From assembly GCF_000369525.1 (NCBI RefSeq), contig NZ_KB850072.1, positions 2,226,606-2,290,605 of the forward strand: 64,000 bases of DNA. Direction: 5' to 3'. Source of the DNA: Acinetobacter higginsii. Its GTDB lineage: Bacteria > Pseudomonadota > Gammaproteobacteria > Pseudomonadales > Moraxellaceae. The translations under genes and the position numbers were made by a program. Below, piece by piece: positions 33,208-41,758 of this stretch; the stretch's first letter is position 1; each line of letters starts with the position of its first letter. The notes beneath the pieces were generated by a model, which did not search any database, was not told where the DNA came from, and was given only the letters and a program-made list of their open reading frames with translations.

Positions 33208-36200
33208 ATTTAATAATTTTCCCAGTAGAAAGCAAGTTCTTTTTATCTGAGTTTTCGATAAAGTATTGCGTTCCGCCTCCTGCGCCTAAATGAGGATTTG
33301 CAGCTGTTCTACCTTTAGCCACACACGTATCTTTAGTAACAATAAAAGCATGTAGTTGTGTTCGCATATCTCTTGCTCTAGGGTCACTCCAATTTCCTTT
33401 ATGCGCAACTTGAACAGCATCATTATAACCTCTAGCAGTACCTGCTTTTAATACATCAGGTGATGTAGCAAGATAATTTCCTGGAGCATCGCCATGCGGA
33501 TATAACGTGTACAGTACAGTACCTTTTTTTACTACTACATTTTTATATGCATCAATACCAGTATAAGGTTTTGATCCTTGCCATGATCGAGCTGTTTTTG
33601 AAGGATCTTTACCATCACAAGGATCTGTTTTTTTCGGACATGGGTGAGTTTTCTTAGAAGCACCTCCACTTCCCGTAGTTTTACCACTTTTTCTTTTCGT
33701 TAATCCTCTCGGATCTACCCATTCCACTGGATTCGGGGCATAAGCATAGACATTATGTCCTCCGAGTAAACCAATAGGATCCTTAGAAATAAATCGGCCT
33801 ACATAAGGCGAATAGTAACGATGTCGATTGTAGTGGAGACCAGTTTCCTCATCATAATATTGCCCTTGAAAGCGAATATTGTTTGTAATGATTTCACTAT
33901 TTTCAAAAAAGTTAGATTCTGACTTTTCTGCTTTGCATTCACCCCATGCTTTATATTGAGCTTTCCAGATCATCTGACCTTGTGAATCACTCATCTCCTG
34001 AGGGGTACCTAAATGATCACAATGATAAAACCAAATATCATTAAAACCTTGGCTTTGCTGATTACTCGTCCATAGAGGGTCTCGATTAAAACTATATTTA
34101 TCATTCCACACAGGAGTAGAATGTAATTGAATATCTCCAGTATGCACGGCTTGAATCAGAGGAATAAAACTATCTTTTTCATAAATATAGTGTCGAGTAG
34201 CATTTCCATCTGATTCATAAGCAAGTGTGTCTCCATCCCATCCATAAACAATATGTTGTTCATGCCCTGTATGGTGATGTTTACTTTGCTTGGTTAGACG
34301 CCTTCCCATCGCATCATAACGATATTCAGCTGTAAACTGTGTATTGCGACTTTTTATTAAACGTCCTAAGACATCCCAAACAAGGCTTAGATCACCTGTT
34401 CTTGTTTTTTGTTTAATGAGTTGCCCATAAGCGTCATATTGGTATTGCTGTTCTAAATAATCTTTAACAACATTGTTTACTAAATGATTGTGTCGATAAC
34501 CGTCTGTCGTTACTTGATATGATCCAGTGAAGTTATCGTCGAATTTCTGATTGAAAGGATTCAGAATATTACTTGCAGGATCAAAACTAAATATTTCTTT
34601 ACCCAATTTACTTGTTGCTTCAAGCAATCGCCCTAACGGGTCATATTTATAATGAATATCGCCACGTCGTGTATCATGAATTTGAGATAAATGACCAGTT
34701 TTATCATACTGATAAATACGACTTAATAACTGCTGAGTTTCTTTCAATGCATTATTTTTTTGACTATCAGATACGCTATAACCATTTTCGTGGTCATTTA
34801 CAATAATTTGGCTGCTTAACCTTCCTAATTCATCATAATGTTCAGATTGACTTAAACTATTTGCATAATGTCGAGCAATTTCACGGTGTAAATCATCTCG
34901 TTCAAAGCTAACAATATCTTTGCCGTTTAAGACTAAGCCATATACATGTCCTGTACCATAAGTTAACCAGCTAATTTTTTGTCCATCTGGCCTAACGGTC
35001 TTAACACGATCATTCAACTCGTCATAGCCATGTTTCCATACTGCCGTTTTACCTGTCTTAGAATCTTGAATATGTTCTCTTACCAAATTTCCAGCGAGAT
35101 CATAGAACCACTCAACTTTACTATCCGAATTTTTTGCTAGTAAAATTTGATCATGGCTATTAAAAGCAAACTCTTCAACCTGAATATCTTCTAATTGTTG
35201 ACCAACATGCCCGTAGCCAGAAATACGTTGTTCTAATCGCCCCATACGATCCAGCACAAATTGTTGAATACGATCTTTTGAAACCGCTCTATCAGTCAGA
35301 CTTTGGCCATAACTCATCGCAACTTCAATACTTGTTTTTAACTGACCATTCGTTTCTTCATATTCATAAATAGTTTCTTTTCCATCAAAGTCAATTTCTT
35401 TTATCAATCGACCCACAACATCATAGAAAAACTCAAAATGAGCACCATTTTCATTGGTTAAACGTTTAAGACGACCTAATTTATCCCATTGATATTTAAT
35501 TTTATAATTCTGCGGGTCTATACGTAATGAAATTAAACCGGCAGCATCATACTCATATTTTGTTTGCAGACCATTCGAGTCAATATGAGCCAGTAACCGG
35601 CCTTCTGCGTCATGAATAAAATATTCTTCTGAACTATCACTATACTTAATTTTGTCTAACTGGCCAAAAGCATTCAAAGGTAATCCTTTCAGTCTAGGTC
35701 GACGCTCTTCAGTTGTAAATTCACTATAAAAGTATTCAACTTTATCCTTTAAAGCATTTTCTACAGACTTCACACGTCCACGCGAATCATATTCCCATTT
35801 GGTTTCCTTACCTGAACAGTCTGTATAACTGACTAAATTACCTGAATTGTCATATTTAAGTTTTTTCGTACCACCTTTTGCATCAGTGATTTGAGTTGGT
35901 AGGCCCATAGCATTGTAGCTATACGTGGTTTCTCTTTTTAATGGGTCAATTGCTTTGACAATATTACCTTGTCCATCATATTCTCTAAACCACCGTCCCT
36001 CTACAGCATCAACCATACCAATCATTTGATCTTTATCATCATAATCATAATAAACAGTTGCTCCATCAGCTTGAGTAACTGTTATTAAATTACCATTATC
36101 ATCAAATTCGTATTCAGTCGTTGCAGCATCAGTATCGATATGGCGGACAACACGATTACATTCGTCTCTGAAATACCATTCTTCTAAATCATCAGGGTAG

Positions 36201-38233
36201 ACAATTCGATAAGTATACCCTTCAATATCATAATAATATTCGGTCTCATTCCCATAGGCATCAATCACATAGGTCAAACGAATATTTTCATCCCATTCTA
36301 AACGTACATCAGAACTACCATCATCTGCCCATTCATGAAAGGCTTTAGAAATAGGTTCTATACCATCATATTCAAGATTCATGCCTCGACCAGTTAAGTC
36401 GGTATATCTTGTTAGTAAATGATGATCATATTGATATTTATAAGCTGAACCATTTTCAGTAATTGCCTCTACTAACTCGCCTTTTTCATTATAGTTATAG
36501 CTAGCTAATGGTCGCTTTAACTGCCCATTTTCAACAGTCCAAACATCTATAATACGTCCATCAGAATCAACCCCGAAAGCAACATGCAATAACTGTTGAT
36601 CTTTATGCTTGATTAAAATGTCAGAAATATATGATTTTTCTTCAATTTTATGGTCATAACGGATAGCAGCAGTCACCCCATTTTTATATTCAATTACTGA
36701 TAATCGATAGCCATCCAGATATTTTTCGAATAAATGTTTTTCATCTAAGCCAAAAGAAATCATTTTTAGATTGTCAGAGATAATACTGTAGTAAAACCCT
36801 TCTTGTTGATCGTGAATACTCTCTCCAACTTTAATATCAGGTAATGCAATTGGTCTTGCATCAGTACCAATGTATTGAAATCCTTTTAATTCTTTAATAT
36901 ACCCTTGCTGCTCTTCTGAACCCTCTACATATTCTGTTTTTGGAATAATCCGAGTGGTGAATGGTGTTAGCCATCTAGCACCAAATTCACCATGATCAAG
37001 TTGATATAAATTGGAGGCGTAAGTTCTTGATAGTACAAAACTAGATATTGAGGACTCATATGCATCAATATGAGTCAGAAACTCAGTTCCCAAAGCATAA
37101 GTAATACTGTTCGACGTTTTGCTTACTTTTTTAGCTGGATTAGCTTTAGCGCCGTTTGTGTTTAATTCACAACTGGTATTTGGATTATTATTTGGCTTTT
37201 TCTGATTTTGTATTGTCTCCAGCTCCCCATTTGCTCTTTTTTTCTCTTTACTAGTAACCTGCTTATCTTTAATTGGGACTGTATGCTTTTGCTTTGATTT
37301 ATATTTTTTTGCAGCAACCATTAAGTTTTGTAATAACCATGAAAAACTCATGGCAGTACTAGGATCTGCTAAAGGGGCAAGTCTAGTTGGTACAGTATTA
37401 CTAAACTTTCTGAAATTACCGATTTGTTTATTAACCTGATTTTTTGTTTTAGAATCTAAAAATGAGGTGGCAACTTTTGCTCCCATATTTCCATATTCTT
37501 TTGCTCCTGCTGAACCTACGCTGGCTAGAAAATCAACGCCATGAGAAAATGCTTTAAATGGATTTCTTAAAGCATTTTCCCCTACTTTAGATAAACTTGA
37601 TTTTGCATTTTTAATATCTTGACCTGTGCTAAATAGCTTTCCTGTCAATATTTTGCTCATACCATCAGCAAAGTTATTTCCTAACTCTTTGGCTTTATTA
37701 CCACAGTCATCAACCGTTTTTTTTACAAGAGGCTGTGCTTTTTCAGCAAACTGACTCAATTCCCCTGCTACGCGCTCATTTACATGAATTGTCAGCAATT
37801 CAATTATCGTGTCTGGAATCTGCTTAGCTAGATTTTTTGATTTCAAAGTTTTTAACGCAGGTCTTAATGCCATACGAGAAGCGGCTAATCCAGGTGGAAG
37901 AGGAATCACTCCAACTAAATCAATCCCTAAATTTAACCAATCTGGAAAACCAGGATTTGCTTTCCCTGTAATCTCGATAACATCATAAACTGCATCTGTA
38001 AGTGCAATAATGTTACCAATTACAGGTAATGATCCTGCAACCATTTTAAGTGTATCTAAATCAACCATATCGCCAGTGTTTTTTTTCAGCCATTGGTTGA
38101 TTTTTTGAGTTCCAGCATTAACGTCAGCTAGCTTAATTGTATTAACAGGAGCAATAGCCACTTTCCCAGTGCCTGTTCTCGTGCTTTTATTCTGTGTAGA
38201 TGTATTTCCAGTATTTCTAGATGCGGTCGTCAT
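33197..38233 (-). CDS. Rhs-family T6SS effector with C-terminal toxin
   Basis: 1678 residues. Residues 1 to about 390 form an N-terminal domain with Ser/Thr-rich start and hydrophobic stretches (LGIDLVGVIPLPPG). YD repeats of the Rhs cage run from about 400 to 1470. The RHS motif YHCDHLGTPQEMSD is near 1408. The self-cleavage core [25 protein letters not shown] ends at 1511. The last 167 residues are the toxin: GTVLY near its middle, a YLAT segment and GGGTQYFIE near the end resemble TNT-type NAD glycohydrolases. No PAAR domain is obvious. It follows vgrG by 19 bases, so VgrG is the likely carrier spike. Confidence 0.85.
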   Translation of the reverse strand: MTTASRNTGNTSTQNKSTRTGTGKVAIAPVNTIKLADVNAGTQKINQWLKKNTGDMVDLDTLKMVAGSLPVIGNIIALTDAVYDVIEITGKANPGFPDWLNLGIDLVGVIPLPPGLAASRMALRPALKTLKSKNLAKQIPDTIIELLTIHVNERVAGELSQFAEKAQPLVKKTVDDCGNKAKELGNNFADGMSKILTGKLFSTGQDIKNAKSSLSKVGENALRNPFKAFSHGVDFLASVGSAGAKEYGNMGAKVATSFLDSKTKNQVNKQIGNFRKFSNTVPTRLAPLADPSTAMSFSWLLQNLMVAAKKYKSKQKHTVPIKDKQVTSKEKKRANGELETIQNQKKPNNNPNTSCELNTNGAKANPAKKVSKTSNSITYALGTEFLTHIDAYESSISSFVLSRTYASNLYQLDHGEFGARWLTPFTTRIIPKTEYVEGSEEQQGYIKELKGFQYIGTDARPIALPDIKVGESIHDQQEGFYYSIISDNLKMISFGLDEKHLFEKYLDGYRLSVIEYKNGVTAAIRYDHKIEEKSYISDILIKHKDQQLLHVAFGVDSDGRIIDVWTVENGQLKRPLASYNYNEKGELVEAITENGSAYKYQYDHHLLTRYTDLTGRGMNLEYDGIEPISKAFHEWADDGSSDVRLEWDENIRLTYVIDAYGNETEYYYDIEGYTYRIVYPDDLEEWYFRDECNRVVRHIDTDAATTEYEFDDNGNLITVTQADGATVYYDYDDKDQMIGMVDAVEGRWFREYDGQGNIVKAIDPLKRETTYSYNAMGLPTQITDAKGGTKKLKYDNSGNLVSYTDCSGKETKWEYDSRGRVKSVENALKDKVEYFYSEFTTEERRPRLKGLPLNAFGQLDKIKYSDSSEEYFIHDAEGRLLAHIDSNGLQTKYEYDAAGLISLRIDPQNYKIKYQWDKLGRLKRLTNENGAHFEFFYDVVGRLIKEIDFDGKETIYEYEETNGQLKTSIEVAMSYGQSLTDRAVSKDRIQQFVLDRMGRLEQRISGYGHVGQQLEDIQVEEFAFNSHDQILLAKNSDSKVEWFYDLAGNLVREHIQDSKTGKTAVWKHGYDELNDRVKTVRPDGQKISWLTYGTGHVYGLVLNGKDIVSFERDDLHREIARHYANSLSQSEHYDELGRLSSQIIVNDHENGYSVSDSQKNNALKETQQLLSRIYQYDKTGHLSQIHDTRRGDIHYKYDPLGRLLEATSKLGKEIFSFDPASNILNPFNQKFDDNFTGSYQVTTDGYRHNHLVNNVVKDYLEQQYQYDAYGQLIKQKTRTGDLSLVWDVLGRLIKSRNTQFTAEYRYDAMGRRLTKQSKHHHTGHEQHIVYGWDGDTLAYESDGNATRHYIYEKDSFIPLIQAVHTGDIQLHSTPVWNDKYSFNRDPLWTSNQQSQGFNDIWFYHCDHLGTPQEMSDSQGQMIWKAQYKAWGECKAEKSESNFFENSEIITNNIRFQGQYYDEETGLHYNRHRYYSPYVGRFISKDPIGLLGGHNVYAYAPNPVEWVDPRGLTKRKSGKTTGSGGASKKTHPCPKKTDPCDGKDPSKTARSWQGSKPYTGIDAYKNVVVKKGTVLYTLYPHGDAPGNYLATSPDVLKAGTARGYNDAVQVAHKGNWSDPRARDMRTQLHAFIVTKDTCVAKGRTAANPHLGAGGGTQYFIENSDKKNLLSTGKIIKYDR

Positions 38234-38252
38234 TCTTTGTAATTCTCTAAAC

Positions 38253-41200
38253 TTATTTAAACGTCATATTCATCGTATCTAATTTACGATTTTGATCAGT
38301 CTCGGTATCTTTTGCTCGAATATACTGACGTAATGGATTAATAGGTTGTTCTGAAATAGTGTTCTTGAGTCCATTGATTACAGCTTGGCCTGTTTGCTGA
38401 GTGTTGCTAAACCCTTTTGAGGTCAGCCCAGTAACTTGATCTATTAACTGCGATTCCACTCCCTGCTGTAGCATTGGCAATAAAGCCTTTGCTCCACCCT
38501 CCTTCAACTGCTTTGCAGTCTCAAGCGTTTTTAACACTGAAGAAGGACTGGTAAAGGATTGACCTAAAGCATTCTTGGCGCTGCTAACTGCATTTTTTAG
38601 ACCTGTTTCTGCTTTGCCCAATAAGGTTTGTGCATCAGGGTCATTTTCATTTGGCCACATTGGCGGGCGTTTAAAGTCACTGGATTCCGCCCACGGATCA
38701 CGTTTATCATCTTCAAATACAACTTTTGCTGCACCCGTTGCCAGTCCAGAAACCCGTACAAAACCTTTATCATCCAACTGACCAGAAAACTGCTGCCCCA
38801 GTGAATCAATGACCTGATAGCCACCCTGTTTCACAAATTCGCCATGTTTGTAATCGTGAAGCAACTCCAGTACCCCTTGTCCACGTTTTGGTGGCGGTGG
38901 CAAACTGGATTGAGTACTAACACTTGAGCCGCTCATAAACAAATGCTGCCCCGCCTTCACCTCAAACTTGCCTCCCGTCACAGGAAAAATACCTGAGCCA
39001 TTCAGCTTGATTTGAGAACCGCCTGCGGTAATCACAATTTCTTTCGGGCTGCTAATTTGAATTTGACTTTCAGTAGAAATGATCTGGATGCCTTGTTTGG
39101 CGAGCAAATCCAACCCATCTGACTGAGCCTGAACCTCAAACTTGCCTTTGGCAGCCACTTGCTTAATCCCATTCTGAGCAGCAAACAGGCTGATTCGATT
39201 TTGCGCATGGCCAATCAGATTCTTTTGCGTGCTTAGGTTAATACTATCGCCTGCAATCTGATTAATTTGCCCATCTGCAGACACATGAATATCTTCATTG
39301 CTGCTTAGACCAATACCTGCTGGCGAATGAAGCAACAACAACGCTTTATTAAATTTGGCAATCTTTGCTTCAATCTGTTCTGCAAATTCTTTTAACTGTT
39401 CTAAAGACTCAATTTCATCAGTTTGTTGATTTTTGGCGACTTCACTTAAAGCCTTAGCATTGTTTTGATTGCCTTCTAGCTGTTGCTTGGCAGGTTCGGC
39501 ATCAAGATGCTCCCCTTGGGCCTGATCCTGCTTTTGGGTACTAAGTAGTAAACCTTTGCCTGCACGCACTGCACCCCATTGATCGGTCCGTAGTTCAAAG
39601 CCCTCACCCCGATCTTCGCTTTCAGCTTTATCTTTTGGATGGCTGAGTTTACCCAGATTCAGTTGAGTGGCGGCATGACTACTTTGTAGTTGCGCACTGA
39701 TTTGTCCCGTGGTGTCATCAAAACGTAGTTGGTTAAAACCGTCACCTTGGTATTCTTTGGATTTAATGCCTGCCAGTTTCTTGGTATCAGGTAACTTGCC
39801 TGCGTCATCAAACTTGGTCGGACTACGCTGTGCTTCATGAATCCGCCCAACCACAAAGGGCCGATCAATATCGCCATCAAAGAAATCAATCACTACGATT
39901 TCACCAATCCGCGGCAAGAATCGTGCACCGTAGCCTTCACCTGCCCACGGCGTTAATACGTCCACCCATGCAGAGTCAGTATCATTGTCATTGGCACCTG
40001 CCCCACTATCATGACTGTGGTCATCTGCTCGGGTAAACAGGAAGCGAACTTTAATCCGCCCCCATTCATCCACATAAATTTCGTCACCGCTTGGCCCCAC
40101 CACTTTGGCACGTTGTGGATGTGTCACAGGTCGATGTTGTAACGGGTTATACTCAGGAACCAAACCAATATTACGTCGTTGCAATGTCAGTTGATTGGCT
40201 TGACGTTCATCAGAGACCGCATGCTGAAAAGGACTACTTTGCCAATTACTTTGTTGAAGCAAAGCTGCAACTTGATCCGTTAAATCTTTAGGTAGATTAT
40301 TTTGGTTATAGAACGTTTTTGAGCTGATCAGAAACTCTTTGTCTGCGCCATCATGCTGATCAATTTCAGGGTGTTCATTCAGTTCAAACCAATAGCCCAC
40401 TGGGGTATCGCGAACAGTCGATGTCGCAATAAACTGCTTGGCCTGTGAATCATGATACTGGCTTAAGTTCTGATTCAGTTTTTCAATTTGAGCATTGCCC
40501 GATTTGGTGGCGCCATCCTCCCCCTTTAAATCCTGAATCCAAGCAGGGGAAAAATGCCACGCCTGTTCTAATGCAAGCTGTTGGTTATCATGTAGATCGC
40601 TATGCTGATGTTTACTCTGAACACTGCCTGCGCCTTCTTCTTGTTCTAAGGCATCGGCTTGCCAACGCTGTACATGTACCGCACTTGGTTGCAGAGAACG
40701 CTGTGCCACAAATGCCGTAATGCTGTCCTGTGTTTCGGTTGCACTGCTGCGATGAAAGCGGATATGACGGCGCTCTAGGGCTTTATATTGATTATTGTCA
40801 TCGATGAGTCTGAGTTTCTGCGGCTGAATCTGTTCACTTGAACTGGATACTTTCAGCTGTGCTTCATCAATTAAAGTACTAATGCCTTCCGAAGCCAAAA
40901 GCCTTTGAATAAAGTCAAAATCTCGTTCATTATGTTGCATGATGAACGGCCTGACGTCGTAGTCCTTAGTAAGTCCGCTTTTATCGAGAGTTAGACTGGA
41001 AGCAAATAAAGGGCTCCGTTGCTGCCATTCAGAAAAAATAGTCTGCACAACATCCACAACAGATTTCGCCATAAAAACACGGCTATTACGACGCTGCTTC
41101 CACAAGGCGGTCGGGTCTTGTACACCTAAACGATAAATAGTCAGCGAACCGTCACTGGCGCCGATATCGGCTTGGGTAATAATCCCTGAGATACGTGTTA

Positions 41201-41447
41201 ACTCTGCTTTATCGGTCACAATATCAATGGCAACCTGACTGCCAATAAAGCTTTTTAAAGGAATGACTGCATTGGTCGAAAGACAGAGTAATTGTAGGTC
41301 AAGGCCATGATTGAGCTGATGCAGACCCTCAATACGCTGTAAGAAAACTTGATTATTTAAAGATGTGTTTGAAAATTGAGCGTGAATCGCACGTTTTTGT
41401 GCTGTCAGGCCCAAGCTTTCTAAAGCTTGAAAGATATTATTCGCCAT
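38253..41447 (-). CDS. vgrG: Type VI secretion spike protein VgrG with C-terminal extension
   Basis: 1064 residues. The gp27-like N-terminal region is followed by the gp5 OB-fold (GDEIYVDEWGRIKVRFLFTR, about residue 450) and the conserved GARFLPRIGEIVVIDFFDGDIDRPFVVG (about 500-530). A DUF2345 beta-helix lies at about 720-836 (NQIAGDSINLS..IVITAGGSQIKLNG). A 225-residue tail follows with a transthyretin-like piece (GYQVIDSLGQQFSGQLDDKGFVRVSG) and a helical end, a probable effector-docking domain. It caps the T6SS tube and carries the Rhs effector encoded 19 bases downstream. No other T6SS structural genes are in the window, so this is a satellite locus. Confidence 0.88.
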   Translation of the reverse strand: MANNIFQALESLGLTAQKRAIHAQFSNTSLNNQVFLQRIEGLHQLNHGLDLQLLCLSTNAVIPLKSFIGSQVAIDIVTDKAELTRISGIITQADIGASDGSLTIYRLGVQDPTALWKQRRNSRVFMAKSVVDVVQTIFSEWQQRSPLFASSLTLDKSGLTKDYDVRPFIMQHNERDFDFIQRLLASEGISTLIDEAQLKVSSSSEQIQPQKLRLIDDNNQYKALERRHIRFHRSSATETQDSITAFVAQRSLQPSAVHVQRWQADALEQEEGAGSVQSKHQHSDLHDNQQLALEQAWHFSPAWIQDLKGEDGATKSGNAQIEKLNQNLSQYHDSQAKQFIATSTVRDTPVGYWFELNEHPEIDQHDGADKEFLISSKTFYNQNNLPKDLTDQVAALLQQSNWQSSPFQHAVSDERQANQLTLQRRNIGLVPEYNPLQHRPVTHPQRAKVVGPSGDEIYVDEWGRIKVRFLFTRADDHSHDSGAGANDNDTDSAWVDVLTPWAGEGYGARFLPRIGEIVVIDFFDGDIDRPFVVGRIHEAQRSPTKFDDAGKLPDTKKLAGIKSKEYQGDGFNQLRFDDTTGQISAQLQSSHAATQLNLGKLSHPKDKAESEDRGEGFELRTDQWGAVRAGKGLLLSTQKQDQAQGEHLDAEPAKQQLEGNQNNAKALSEVAKNQQTDEIESLEQLKEFAEQIEAKIAKFNKALLLLHSPAGIGLSSNEDIHVSADGQINQIAGDSINLSTQKNLIGHAQNRISLFAAQNGIKQVAAKGKFEVQAQSDGLDLLAKQGIQIISTESQIQISSPKEIVITAGGSQIKLNGSGIFPVTGGKFEVKAGQHLFMSGSSVSTQSSLPPPPKRGQGVLELLHDYKHGEFVKQGGYQVIDSLGQQFSGQLDDKGFVRVSGLATGAAKVVFEDDKRDPWAESSDFKRPPMWPNENDPDAQTLLGKAETGLKNAVSSAKNALGQSFTSPSSVLKTLETAKQLKEGGAKALLPMLQQGVESQLIDQVTGLTSKGFSNTQQTGQAVINGLKNTISEQPINPLRQYIRAKDTETDQNRKLDTMNMTFK

Positions 41448-41758
41448 CTTTTTTTATAGATTATCTGCTTAAATTTAGCGCATTTTACTCAAAATATCGT
41501 TTTACTGTCCATACAGAACCGTCTATTTATGACAATTTACGTCACATTTTTGTTCGCTTTATATTACTGAATCGGAGCGATTAAATTTATACTTTTGAGT
41601 TAGATTGTTTTTTACTTAAAATACTTTGATTCACTTTAGCTATTTTTATAATAAGCGTTGCTGCAACTTGCACCTATGGCATCTAAAAAATCTTTTGAAT
41701 AAAGGCCTATTCTGATCGTTAGGCCTTTATTCACGATTAAAAGTTTATTTTCTGCGGT
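41448..41758. other. Divergent/convergent spacer upstream of vgrG
   Basis: No coding frame supported. It should contain the vgrG promoter, which I could not identify with confidence, and it holds the terminator of the TonB receptor gene at its right end. Confidence 0.4.
41698..41731. terminator. Strong bidirectional terminator
   Basis: AATAAAGGCCTA (41698-41709) and TAGGCCTTTATT (41720-41731) pair perfectly over 12 bp with a 10-base loop. It lies 28 bases after the TonB-receptor stop. Confidence 0.75.
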
